This document shows positions 35,801-47,488 of a stretch of DNA of 64,000 bases, in pieces (the first letter of the stretch is position 1; each line of letters starts with the position of its first letter). A model generated the notes under the pieces. That model did no database searches, had not been told where the DNA came from, and saw nothing but the letters and a program-made list of their open reading frames with translations. This DNA comes from Turritopsis dohrnii. Lineage: Eukaryota > Cnidaria > Hydrozoa > Anthoathecata > Oceaniidae. Both the position numbers and the translations under genes were made by a program. Location: positions 1 to 64,000 of the forward strand of contig BQMF02000473.1 in assembly GCA_027922465.2 (NCBI GenBank). Reading direction: 5' to 3'.

Positions 35801-37352
35801 TCTGTCTACTTTTAGAATACACAGGTCTAACATATTTTTTGTAGCATGGCTTATGGTATTTAACTTCCAAAGCAACCATATCAGAGCCACTATCGAGCTT
35901 GCAAAGCATTGCACTAAAAAAAAAAAAAACTGATTTCACAACTATATATATCTAATAGCTATTTAATTCATCCTTATTATATTTTCAGTATAATTTCACC
36001 TGTCATCTCTTAACTGAGCAGCTTTTCTTATAAGTCCTTTGTCCAAAGTTTCAACTTGCGATAACTTGACTAAAGCTCTTTTGTTACATGCCTGAAAATG
36101 ATTAATATTAGTCTAATGTCTGACATCTTGCCAGGAGTGTAACTCTTTCTATGCATAAAACTCTATAAAAACACTATAAAAACTATAATTTTATCACTGA
36201 TGATGGACGTAGTCTGAAAAGCTTCTGAATAATAAATATACATTTTTACATGGTTTTTTTTTTTACTTATAACAAATCTCATGGTGGATTTATTACCTAA
36301 ACTATAAAAACTATTATATATCTCTGCTAAACAGTATGAATAACCTACATCTGTTTTATATATTGTTTTCTTGTTGCATATAATACAAGAATCAGGCAAC
36401 ACGTATCTCGATCTCCTGCTAGAGACTGCTGTGGGTATACTTGGAAGTAGTAGATCTCAAACGAGATGATGGGGGCATTAGCTATCATCTGGTCCTAAGA
36501 AATGATAAACAATTCTCAATTATATACCCATGTTATGAATTAACAAGTTCTTGCAAACAGTGTAGACAAATAAATAATAAAAATACGTTAATAGCTACTA
36601 CCAATCAGTGATCAGGGTGCATGCACAAACAAAATTTATGAAATTGTAAATATACAATATGATGAAATCCTTACTATTTCCATTGTTTGCTGTTGTATAG
36701 CATTTCTTTGTTTCTCTTCGTTGAACTTATTCAACGCTCTTTGAAATTTACCTTTATCAGTAAATCTTTGATAGCACTGACGATGAAAGTATAAACTGGG
36801 CACTTCAGAATTCTCTGCTGAATATTCTGCAGACAAATGCCTATATGATAAGTCAGTGATTGTCTTTTGGAGACAACCATCAATCCTACTCCAGTTTTTT
36901 CGAAATTCAAGAATGCGTTTAACAGATGCTAGTGTCAACGTATTTAAATTTGTGGAATTCACGTTCTTAAAATGAATAAAACAGTCTCGACCCATTTCAA
37001 AAATCCACGTGAGGACAGAACGTAACCATCATATCAAAACAAACTTCGCATTTCAATAAATTGCAGAACCATAAGTAATAAAGTAGAGAATTGGGTTCTG
37101 TCATTTAACCTCACTGCTGTAAATGCCGTTCACGTTTGTATTACCTAAAAAGAGGGCGAGGAAGTAGCATAGAAACGATAAACCAATTTTCCAAATTATA
37201 ACACAATTACTTCAAAAACTGCGGGGTTACAGGCTTGGTAACATTTAAATTCGTAATCAGTGCCGTCGAAAATACCTAATAACATTTCAAAACTTTGGTC
37301 ACCAGCAAAATGAAAATTTATGAAACGTTTTGAGTGCTCAGCCCACGGCCTA
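32885..37352 (-). mobile_element. DNA transposon with ~150-bp TIRs, probably Academ-like
   Basis: The ends are imperfect inverted repeats. The left reads inward from TAGGCCGCGGGCTGA at 32885, and the right from TAGGCCGTGGGCTGA at 37352. Collinear similarity continues for about 150-180 bp through GCTGATTACGAAT / CACTGATTACGAAT, ATGTTACCAA and CCGCAGTTTT. AAC lies on both sides (32882-32884 and 37353-37355), consistent with a 3-bp target duplication. One minus-strand multi-exon gene fills the interior (33455-36995). A protein with an XPG/FEN-like nuclease signature, long TIRs and a 3-4 bp duplication is what is described for the Academ superfamily, so I infer that class. The CXC ending and N-terminal zinc motifs are additional. 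The element sits 95 bp upstream of the Mutator-like gene start. Confidence 0.6.
33455..36995 (-). pseudogene. Element-encoded gene: zinc motifs, XPG-like nuclease signature, CXC domain
   Basis: Exons read on the minus strand are 36675-36995, one near 36358-36415 (boundaries unsure), 36000-36091, 35684-35913, 34152-35495 and 33455-34074. The product would have two Cys/His motifs (DCFIHF...FHRQCYQRF, and CIICNK...YHKPCYKKY), an acidic linker, and a long middle domain (QDLIYCASSGRNQTAKHLAL through QIRWKDDEFKKRLIVRF). Next comes CCDHEEADTRMILH...RTPDTDVVTLL, then GFHAFTGCDTNSCFFGKGK. The acidic pairs followed by GCDT...GKGK resemble the XPG-I region and helix-hairpin-helix of FEN/XPG 5' nucleases. 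A half CXC (tesmin-type) domain follows at 33560-33650 (CGCRTGCKSKACKCM...CTDLCKC), then an acidic tail. Damage: in-frame TGA at 35251-35253; a jump at about 34417-34430 where conserved sequence after IVRF is missing; a frame change near 34245; and another in the second exon. Confidence 0.65.
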
Positions 37353-38402
37353 AACTGCCAACAATAAGGAACGCATTACGTTGTATTCAGCTATGACTAA
37401 TAGCTATAATAAAGCATAGGTGTCTTGTGTAAGCCTAGGATGCAAATTGACGCGCTTTCCAAGTTCTTGGGAAGCCTAAACAACCCTAAATTTGATGTAA
37501 ATAAACTGTTGCTATGGCGTTGCTAAGGCCCGAAAAAACGTTCAAGGTCATAAAACTCCTAAATACTTCAATTTCCACTGCGAAATGAGAAAAATAATGT
37601 GCAGAAGCGTCTTCTCCATTAAATTTCGCATAAAATAGATCGAAAATTTATTTTTTCAGTTTTTCGAAAAATTTTGGAAAAATAAAGGTTGTGTACCACC
37701 TTAAAGGGAAATTAAGCCTTAAAATTTCTGTTCTGATTTTGAGCATGAAATACTTCATTTATCCTAGAGGAACACCTTTTTATGTATGAAAGATATTCCA
37801 AATGAAAAAAACTGCTAAAAAAAACAACTTAGTAAAATCGCCATTACACCTTTCGTTATAAATATCATGACGTCATAGAGCGAATTTCATTTGCAGAAAC
37901 ATCAGACGTAGGCAGCACATGATGACATGTTTTTCACGCCTTTGTTCTAAAGATACGAGAAAAGGTAGAAAAATAACGAAGACCAGGGGCGGACGCAGCA
38001 TTATTTTATAGGTACGGCTCAACCTTGTGGATTCCAATAAGAATTCCGATTCCCCGATTTTTCTCGGAATAGCCCGATTTACGGACAAATGCTTCCCGAA
38101 AATGGGGGGCAGATAGGAGATCAACGTTCATTTTCTATCCAGTTGATGGCTTTTCGCTGCCTAGTGCAATTGTATCCTAGCGGGAATCTCCAATCCATAT
38201 CCCGCGCCTCTGTGGTATGAGTGTGGACGACACAATGATATATAAGTGAAGCGCTAGATGTCTGACTTTTTTATATTTTTTAATTTTTATCCCATGGAAT
38301 GACTACCACTTAGAGGCGGGCCAGCCTTTCAGAAAAAAAATACAAATTGTTCTTCCCAATCACAATGGGTTGTGGAAAACGTTGGGAAACGACAAAAAAG
38401 CT
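37353..38402. other. Intergenic, no gene seen
   Basis: No supported gene. TGTACCACCTTAAAGGG at 37695 resembles the outer ends of some TIR elements, but no partner was found. Confidence 0.4.
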
Positions 38403-39009
38403 TCATGGTAGGTTTTGGATCAGTGCAACAGCATCGACGATGTTCGGATCGGATTCGTTGATGACAACAGGTCTCCTCATCGAGCGGGTGCCTCTTATAA
38501 TACACAATACGGTTAACCTGACTGGTGCGAATGATAGCTTGGTGCGTAGCCAGTTCGAGATCACACTGTAAGGGAGGTTCTTTTTCTCCGACAACATCAT
38601 ACCAAGTGCACGAACAAAGCTTTCAAACTCGCGTCCCATGCCTCCAGTAGCTGCAAACACAAGCGGTGTGAAGGATCCACCTTCCACGCCGATGATACGG
38701 CGGTTGTATTGCCGTTTTTTCTCAGATTCATTAGCAGCAAATGAAGATTTTAGGCTTTGAGTCGCATACCGCTGAGCGTATGGGTTGAAAACCCGAATGT
38801 CGAAAAATGCCCTTTGGCCCCTGACCCAAAACCCTCTTGCGCTAACGTCTGATCTGGCTGCATCTGAGGTGATGGATGCTATTCCTAGTTGTTCTCCGGT
38901 AAGTTGCTCCAGTTCCGGTTCTATCTTAACGTCTTTGCAAACTTCGTTGACCATCTCTGCAATTGTGTCTCTCAGCAGACAAAACCTCTCCTCACCGATG
39001 GTGTCCGCT
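38403..39009 (-). pseudogene. Retroelement polyprotein, C-terminal fragment
   Basis: Minus-strand open frame, extending upstream of its first ATG to about 39009 where a stop occurs. It reads through ITSDAARSDVSARGFWVRGQ, AFFDIRVFNP, KKRQYNRRI, SFTPLVFAATGGMGREFESF, LPYSVISNWLRTKLSF and CIIRGTRSMRR, and then stops. This is the recurrent C-terminal segment found after reverse transcriptase in abundant retroelement proteins of corals, molluscs and fish; I recall it from such proteins but cannot name the clade with certainty. The reverse transcriptase itself is absent, so the copy is 5'-truncated. Confidence 0.6.
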
Positions 39010-39038
39010 AATTAGAGATTTCACTGTATTTTAAATGT

Positions 39039-39240
39039 ATGTGATGTAAAACCTTTGAAAATTCAAAAGGCTGCGTTCGTTCATTAGAATTTATATTGAG
39101 ATTTTAGTGAGGACCCGCAGATGTAAATCGCAGACTAATTGCCATTTCGGCCGGAAAAGGAGGAGGAGTAGTAGTAGTAGGAGGAGTCCACAAGTGTTTT
39201 AATACGGTATTCGCTTTCGCTGCTACCGTAATAATTCCTA
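39039..39240 (+). repeat. Dispersed fragment of the left-edge tandem unit
   Basis: Matches roughly 555-850 of the array at the window start, sharing CTAATTGCCATTTCGGCCGG, GTAGTAGGAGGAG-type runs and GTTTTAATACGGTATTCGCT. It shows that the tandem unit is also an interspersed repeat. Confidence 0.85.
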
Positions 39241-39287
39241 TTATCATGTGAAATTTACCTGTTCGGTTTTTTTCACGCCCTTAGTAC

Positions 39288-40925
39288 ACGCCCGCCCTTA
39301 TCATCGTTTAATGCAAGTTTAACGCCCAGAGTATTATTTTGAACACAACGATTTTTATCCATTTCCTACAGTCTTGGTCTCTCTTTCATGTAATTTTATT
39401 TCATAAAATCTCCGACGATATAAGGATGACGTCAACCCTAGTGCATAGACCGCAGGGCGGACGCAGAAAGGTAAACAAACAATTTTCTTACGAATTTAAT
39501 CCACAAATATCTCAACAGTTTTAAGTATTTGTTTTCTAATTGCTTTCGATTACGAATAAATACGACTCTATAATTGTCTCCTTGTTGTATTACGGAAGGA
39601 GAGCTTACGCTGTATGTATGTCGCTGACTGATGGTCTATGCACTAGGGTTAACGTCATCCTTATATCGTCTCCAATTTTATTCATAAAATCCTAATTACA
39701 TTGCGCTGCGCGGCCTTACGTAATTATAGATTTCATCTGACAACTCGTTACCAATACTCTAATAAGGTGAAAACATTTATAAAGTGTTTGAACAATTGAG
39801 GCTAATCCTGAGCTTCACCCTCACTAACCCATACACATTTTGATTTTTCTAATTAAGCAAAAGTTTGTTATGAAAATGTTTACACTGAATATGATCTTGC
39901 TGCAACCCGTAGTGAAAATCTGTTCGAAAATCCTTTCGATCACGTGAAGACAATACAGTGCATGAACAAAAAACAATTCCTTGCCAAATTCCTTCAGTCC
40001 CTCAAAAATGAAAGATCTTGGTTGACGTCATTTGTGAACAATCCCTTACGCTTTTCGTACTTCGTAGTTGATTTCTGAGTTGATACCGTTAAATCGAGGA
40101 TATTTCTTCATGTTGTAGTCAACAGAGTAAGCTAAATACATGATACCACAACGTTCTAAACCGTATGATATTCTTCCAGACAATCCTGTCAACTAAAAAA
40201 CAACTGTGTCCATGAAGTAAATGGGATCTCGGTTGAGACATGTACATTATAGGAACAAAAATTTCAGTCGGAAAAAGTTTTGGTGGAAATATTTTCGAAC
40301 AATAATGCATTTCATATATTTTTTAAAAATTCTGCAGTATAACGTCATCCCTGTTGGAAGAAGCCGTGTCAACTACGTTTATTAAATTTGTTTTTCTTTT
40401 CTTATTTTACTTGTTCATCTGTTAAAGTGTCTTTTTTGTTGACATTGATATCAGTTTTTAATCCCGCTTAATCCATCCACCCCCGCTTATTAGAATTTAG
40501 AAAATTTTCCTACCCCCATGCTTGTTTTCTGAAGATAGATGATAATTGGAAATGGAAGCACAAGCAAACGATTTCACGCCTGAGGTAGTTTACCTGTCTA
40601 ATGTAAATCAATTGACCTGCGATAAGACATTGTCAAATCTTTTACTTAAGAATGTGAGAGTTTTATAAGTACAGGTTACTAGATTTACATTAAACGAGGC
40701 AATAGTTCGGTCGTATAAACTACACTTATGACAGAAGATGTCAAAACTAAGCCTTATCATGTTCTTGGCATGTTCTTTTAAGTTTTGGCCCTCTGCTGAA
40801 CTCTTATGTTCTCTATACTTGGTTCTTATAAAAAATAAAACTTGTAAAGAAATGAATCGCTTTGTCTTTGAATGCACCATCTTCATAAAATTTTAAAACT
40901 ACTCGAGAAATCTGATGTTGACTCT
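39288..40925 (+). repeat. Duplicated ~2-kb segment, copy 2
   Basis: Collinear with 26825-28905 in three blocks (see copy 1). This copy lacks the counterpart of 27361-27535 and the core repeat of copy 1, and it carries an insertion at about 39391-39730. Sequence identity in the shared blocks is high by eye. Confidence 0.85.
39414..39670. mobile_element. MITE with 38-bp TIRs, inserted in the duplicated segment
   Basis: Bases 39414-39451 and 39633-39670 are inverted copies with one mismatch (outer end GACGATATAAGGATGACGT). AATTTTATT(T)CATAAAATC stands on both sides and may be a long target duplication or part of the ends. The empty counterpart is visible in copy 1 near 26931-26945, which dates the insertion after the duplication or shows loss from copy 1. 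There is no transposase ORF. Confidence 0.8.
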
Positions 40926-41684
40926 ATCTCTTCTACTCTTGATCTCGAACTTCTCTCTATTTTGAACAAATTTGCTGGTCCTTTGCGAGATCGAGATAGA
41001 GAGAGCTCACCTGTAGTAGTTTTCATCGGGTTTTTTTGTACTCCTATATTTTTTCGATTCGAACATCTCCTTCTGCAAAACTACACTTACCCTCCAGAAT
41101 GTTCTCTATACTTGGTTCTTATAAAAAATAAAACGTGTAAATAAATGAATCGCTTTGTCTTTGAATGCACCATCTTCATAAAATTTTAAAACTACTCGAG
41201 AAATCTGATGTTGACTCTATCTCTTCTACTCTTGATCTCGAACTTCTCTCTATTTTGAACAAATTTGCTGGTCCTTTGCGAGATCGAGATAGAGAGAGCT
41301 CACCTGTAGTAGTTTTCATCGGGTTTTTTGTACTCCTATATTTTTTCGATTCGAACATCTCCTTCTGCAAAACTACACTTACCCTCCAGAATGTTCTCTA
41401 TACTTTGTTCTTATAAAAAATAAAACGTGTAAATAAATGAATCGCTTTGTCTTTGAATGCACCATCTTCATAAAATTTTAAAACTACTCGAGAAATCTGA
41501 TGTTGACTCTATCTCTTCTACTCTTGATCTCGAACTTCTCTCTATTTTGAACAAATTTGCTGGTCCTTTGCGAGATCGAGATAGAGAGAGCTCACCTGTA
41601 GTAGTTTTCATCGGGTTTTTTTGTACTCCTATATTTTTTCGATTCGAACATCTCCTTCTGCAAAACTACACTTACCCTCCAGAA
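40808..41684 (+). repeat. Three tandem copies of a ~293-bp unit
   Basis: The units begin at about 40872, 41165 and 41457, with periods of 293 and 292 bp; the third is partial. They are almost identical, and each keeps the same plus-strand open frame starting MHHLHKILKLLEKSDVDS. A further partial copy with the same frame lies at 28829-28920. The last unit diverges at about 41681. Conservation of the frame may simply reflect recent duplication. I recognise no domain. Confidence 0.95.
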
Positions 41685-41783
41685 GCCTCTGATGTTCGAG
41701 AGACTAACATTAAAGCTATACGTATTTCTGGGGCAAGTCAATATCCCGCCATCGGGCGGAAAAACTTAAAGCGCAAGGACTGA

Positions 41784-42055
41784 TAGCGCCCTGTGACCCA
41801 TCCACTTAATAAAAAAAAGCGAAAAAAGTACACAAGAAAGAAGAGTTCATAAAAGAGCAATGACTTTTTTTAGTGACTTTTCGACATTTTTTTCTTTTGT
41901 AAGTTCTCTGAGATCTTTTCGTTTCATTAAAATTCATTAACAACCAGGTAAATTCAATAGACTGGCAAGTTACAAAAATTAATATATTACTAAAATAAGT
42001 TATGTTAACAAGATCATTTTAGGATTTCTTCATTGGAAAAAGAGGCGGTTTCCAT
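41784..42055. other. 3' flank of EFHC1
   Basis: Contains the presumed 3' UTR of EFHC1 on the minus strand. No AATAAA was found close to the stop at 42056-42058. Confidence 0.4.
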
Positions 42056-45000
42056 TTATACCTTCCACTTGTAATCAGCCCCGTCACCAGTGTACCTAAA
42101 CAAAACGTGAATTTACGGTCACTAAGGAAGACAAGGTCTACAGGCTAATCCTGTTTTAAACTAGGGTGAGACATCTTTGTATTTTCGTGTTGGGGAAATT
42201 TATTTTCCTTTTAACGATGTGTGAAGGTATAATAGAATTAAAGATAATGAACTACAGTGGAATCTCTCTTTCTCGAACTCACAAGGCACCGAAAAATTTG
42301 TTCGAGATAGAGAATGTTCGAGATAAAGAAAGTTAGCTCTTCAAGTTAGCTGTTCAAAGGATCGAGATTTTTGTTCGAGATATATATAAATATTCGAGTT
42401 AGAGGGTAGTCGAGATAGAGAGATTCCACTGTATCATAAGGTCGAGAAAAAAAGTGTGTCAGCAGTTTTCTTGTGAGATAATCTCAACGAGAGAGCTAAT
42501 CATTTTTTTTTACTTTTTCTCAATTGTTCTATTTCTACTGACATCAGCATAGTGCAACCTTCGGCTCTACATATAACAGTTCATGGTCTTTAACAAAATC
42601 AAACTAATTGTATCAAGGAATCGTGGTCTTATATCTTCTTATTGGAGTTAAAAGGCGTAAAATGGAGACATCAACTCATGTATGCTCACACATCTTTTGA
42701 TGTAAGTTTGACAAACAAATTGATTAGAAATTGCATTCTGATGTCTAAGAGTCCTAGGAATAAAAATATAGTAACTAGCTGAACGGCAGGAGAGTCTCAA
42801 ATTTCAAAATGATAACCAATTGGCCATCATACCGAAAATATGAAAATTACAATATCTCACCTCCATTGGGATTCTGTTTTAACGGTTCCATCGGGTTGGG
42901 CAGCGGTATTACCCTTCTCATCTTTCACGTCGACGCTTTCTAGAGGTGATTTGTCGTGTTTGACGCGAATGGAATTTATCGTAGCTAACGGGAATTTCCC
43001 GGGAAACGACTCGAGATATTTCAAGACATACTCGTCGGCGTCCGTGATTTTAAACCGATGTTTGAAAATTTCAATCACTGAACCGATACTGAAATCCGAT
43101 GGTGTGTAGAAATCCGGTGAGTCGATTTGAGAACCCGGTTTGCAAACTCGCGTGCGTTCCAGAAATTTACCGCCAATGATACCCGAATTCCGCTGTGCCT
43201 TTTCATACACCGTCAGCATGTCGTCCGACAGTCGGTAAGAGATGATGAAACGACGTAGTCGGTCCTCGGCATGAACAGACTCCTAAAACAACAACGAAAA
43301 CAGTTATATGAAATCAACAAAAACAAAGACCATCTAACGACGGTCTTTAGTTTTAGTGTTGGCAACTTTGTTATTCTGACTTGGGACATCGAAAGATAGT
43401 GATGATTTCTTCTTTTAAACTTTCCTTCGACGAAATGAAACACTCAATAAAGATTGATTGTCCTTGTTAGTTAACAGATAATAAAATCGCAAAAGGAAGA
43501 TCATAAAAGGTAATATAGGACTAGGACTAGGACTTAAGTTTCATCCCAAAGCTTACAAGCGCTAACATACACATACCAGAATGGCTCCATAGCGAAGAAC
43601 TTTGTTGTCGTTTTCTAACATCTTGATGAAATCCTTCTTTGGTGGCTGAGGAACCAATGACAAACACGACTGCAGGGAATCCTCTAACGAACCAAAACCA
43701 TTGTAAGGGGGAATCTCCTGAAATAAGGACGAAAGAGAACAGCTGAAGATGGTACTGTAAACAACCAAGTCAAATATGTATCAACCTGATGTAAAGGTCA
43801 GCAATGCGAAAAAATACTGAAGAAAAAATAATGAAGTGAAGATACCGATTGAAGATAAACACTGTCTTCACTTGCACTTTGTCTCATACTTAACTCTGAC
43901 ATTTGTGAGACTTTTAAATGCATTATACATCAATGTGAAAAGTTTTTCCATCCCTATTTTTCATTCATTCATTCATTCAACGTTCAACAGTTTACATAGA
44001 ACTAGTTATGATGGAAGCAAGTCTAGCCTTGAAACCTTGACAGCATAGTAAGTGATACTTACTAAAACAGGCGAAGAACAAAGACTATGACAAGCAGAGA
44101 GATTTTCTAACAACACAAAGTATATTGCACAAACCTTCTTCTCTAAAGCTGGGAATTTTTCCGCAATATCAACAGGTGTAAAATTTGTCACATTAAAGTT
44201 TAGTCCATAAAATTCTTTGGTGAATTTGTCGCAGTCATATAACAGAAATCGTCGACCCAAGATGAACACAGTTTCGCCGATTCGGAAATGTTTCGGTTCA
44301 AACCATTCACTGATTTCATGCTCAGAGATTTCCATGTTAATAGCAGGAAAGGAAGCTATGAAAAGTATACTTACATAACAGGAGTTAGATATAAAAAAGA
44401 AAACAGGTATTAAGGGAAATCTGCTACTGCAACTGAAGCAATAAACAGAAAACTAGAAAAAACAAACGTAAGCGACTTGAAAGGAACTCCTACTTGGAAT
44501 ACTGTTGCGATCAATTGGCATTCTTCTTCGTCCAATCAGAACAGGGAAAGGGTCACGCCCATCATTGGGGGTATGTGCCTCTCGAATTTCCATTGTGTCA
44601 TCTACCAGATAATAATGCAAAACCTTAAAAATAGAAAGTATGAAATTTGATGTAAATTTCAATGACAACTTCGATGTAAAGCCACCTGGTTCATCAGTTT
44701 TAGTTCTAAGGAAAAGTGAAAAAAAACCAAACAAACAAACAAACAAAAAAAACAACCCAAAAAGGAACTATATCATACAGTAATTTTTTGACTACAGTCA
44801 AGATTAAAGCATCACCAACAGTCACATATTTGCAAAGGGTGACAAAGACCATACATGCCTTCTATTTCATAAGCATAGTGAAATTACATTGAGGGTGAAG
44901 TATTCTTATGGTTTACCAAAAAGTAAGGGTAAAATATTCTTAATGTATTCTTATATTTCAGAATATGATTACATGACAATGTCACATGTACACGATATGC

Positions 45001-47488
45001 AACAAATATGTTGCGAACTTACGAAGACAGCTTTATGTTTGATGTTTATATTGGTCTTATATTTACTATATCTGTTTTTTACCCTGTTCCGTTACTCTAA
45101 TGAAATTTACCCTATATTCTCAAGATATTCTTACAAATTAGTAGGCGATTTTCACACTGATATTCTTATAGAAGCTTTTCTTATATAGGAAAAAGGATGT
45201 ACTCAGCAATACAAAGGGTCAGTCAAAAAAAAAGGGGAGAAGTCCAAAGCTTTGATTTTTCTTTTCAGTCTTAAATATTGATTATTTCTTCTCCATAAAT
45301 TTTACCTAAGCTGTAGCTATACCTCTGGAGGCAAGGCAAAGTTACAGAAATAGTGATTTCTTCACACCTGAAAAACAGCCATAAAAAAGAAACAAAGTTT
45401 TGTATAGTCTGTGCGCATTGATTCTTCTCAGTTTGGGGAAAAACCATAAAAACTGTGAAATTTTATCCACACAAAATTTTCATTCAAAAAAGATTCATGA
45501 TATCACGAGATATCAAGATGTATACAACACAATGAAGAAAACTTACGCAAGGTCGAACTTCACCAAACATGCTGTCACGATCATCCCATATACAATAAAA
45601 TCTCAGCACCTTCCGATCCAGCTCCAGAAACTGTTTCAGCTTGTCAAAGTCTGATGCTGTCTTGTAGGTTTGACATGGCTGCTGTCTTGACTGTGTGTAC
45701 GGATCAACAGGGCACGCTTGTGGTGGATTCATAACAATACCTTCACTCTCCATAAAATCCTTATCAAAAATGCAAAAAAGGATGGATTTTATCATTATAA
45801 AAATGTTTAAGGAGGTTAATATATAAGATGTATAATTTGTTAATACAGGAGGAATATTAAACCAAAGCTTGCCTATTTCATTACTGATGCCATTAGTTCA
45901 AGTGTTTGAATCCTTAAAGAAATCTATTTGAATAGAAATTTTAATAAAACAAAGAAATTGAACTTACTTTTGTCCACCTATTACAATTGTAAACTATAAA
46001 TGACTTCCCATAGAATGTCAACTCCACACCAATATTAAAATCTTTCCAATGCCAATTATCACCGAGATCATTTTTTGGCAAACGCTGTCTCTTGATAAGT
46101 TTTCCTTGTGGAATACCACTAAAAGAAAATGTGATAAACAAAACTAACGATATAAGTTCATTTAACACAACAGTTACAGTTACAGTTTTTATTCTCCAAA
46201 ACAAAATTAAAGTTATTCAAAGTATTTTTAGATACCAGAAAGAAGTTATTAACCAGAGCTTAATTTAACTCCACATCAGATATAAAACAGAAAAGAAATC
46301 TCAGTGTTTAGTAATTAACTAGAAAGTTTTCTAGTTACCATGTGAAGGTAAAGAATTCTGAAGAATTAGGGGAACCATTCAAGGAGGAAAACTGTTTTTC
46401 AATTGGTAAAAAATGCTCAGAGTGAAGAATTTATTAATAACTCAGGCAATCCTAATTTTTTTTTATGAAAAGTGAAGAAACATTCAAAAGGAAAGAAAAT
46501 GGAAATCAAAAGAAAATGAAAACAAGTATATATATATAAATAAATCATGGAAAAAAGAAGAAAAATAACTTTTAAAACATGTCCTTTTTTAATTCAATTC
46601 TCAAAAGTCCAAAACTACCATAAGAAACCTACCTATTTTCTACAGCTGGTTCCACAACAGATATAGAATCATCCTCAAGATAATAGTATATTTTGACAGG
46701 TCTGACAGTGTAAAATTCATTTGGTGACTCATGAACAGTCTGTTTGAAGTATGCTTCAAATAGAAGTACTTTCTTGTCAAAACCAACGTGTGCTGGAATG
46801 AAATCTTCCGGTGGTGCTTGAACACTTTGACCGTATGTTAACGATGGTTTGTAATTAGCAAGAGCATCGAGTTCTTCTTCTGTCAAGGTATTTGTAGCAT
46901 GAGGTAGCTTTGGTATGGTATATCCCTTATTGTAGCTAAGTGATTGTGCTCTATGAAATGTTGTTTTCTAAGAAAATCAAAAAGAACTGGTGATAAAAGT
47001 GTTGTAAGAACTTCTTAAGGAAATTTCCCCTTGAAAGCCAATCATTTGTTACCATGTTTGTTCTCCATTTTGATGCAAGTTTTTATTTATTGTTTTAATG
47101 ACAATATATCATATAACAATTTAACTACGCCACTTGCTTGGAAACTCAGTTGTGGACCATTTCTGTTGTGTAATTTTTCAATAATAGAATATAATAGAAT
47201 ATATTTATTTGTCACAAAAAAATTAGCTACAAAGTAATTAAATGAAGTAAAGACTGGAGACCACCCGAGTAGAGATAAATCTAAACAAAGGAGGTGGCCA
47301 CCAAATAGAAAATAAAAAAAAAAGAAAGAAAAAAAAGAAGTCACAGAACAGACAGCGCACGCACACAGGCATTCCCATTTGTTGTTGTTGATGTAAAAAC
47401 TCTTATTACGACCAGCAAAAGCCATCTTTCAATATCTACTTACAGTTGGGTCAGTGAAAGAATTCCCTGGCAAGAATGGTAGAGCCAT
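42056..47488 (-). CDS. EFHC1: EFHC1 (DM10-domain ciliary microtubule protein)
   Basis: Nine exons reconstruct a 565-aa frame: 47444-47488, 46633-46967, 45968-46118, 45547-45759, 44494-44623, 44135-44355, 43577-43717, 42861-43282 and 42056-42095. Every junction is GT-AG and keeps phase. It starts [15 protein letters not shown] and is close to animal EFHC1 throughout, with [69 protein letters not shown] and [13 protein letters not shown]. Three DM10 domains lie at about 83-180, 218-345 and 400-520. EFHC proteins bind the lumen of doublet microtubules in motile cilia. The vertebrate protein (about 640 aa) ends in an EF-hand region; here DM10-3 is followed by a linker and a 12-codon last exon ([12 protein letters not shown], stop), with no EF-hand. 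That last exon is the least certain part. A pogo-like MITE lies in the last intron. Confidence 0.93.
42255..42431. mobile_element. pogo-like MITE in the last EFHC1 intron
   Basis: 177 bp flanked by TA (42253-42254 and 42432-42433). The ends are CAGTGGAATCTCTCTTTCTC and, read inwards from the right, CAGTGGAATCTCTCTATCTC. A TA target and CAGTGGAA ends are typical of pogo/Tigger-type elements. The interior repeats TTCGAGATAGAGA-like motifs. It is non-autonomous. Confidence 0.85.

Noticed and set aside
44889..45188. Plus-strand hydrophobic ORF inside EFHC1
   Set aside because: Lies in an EFHC1 intron with no splice context or domain; AT-rich chance frame.
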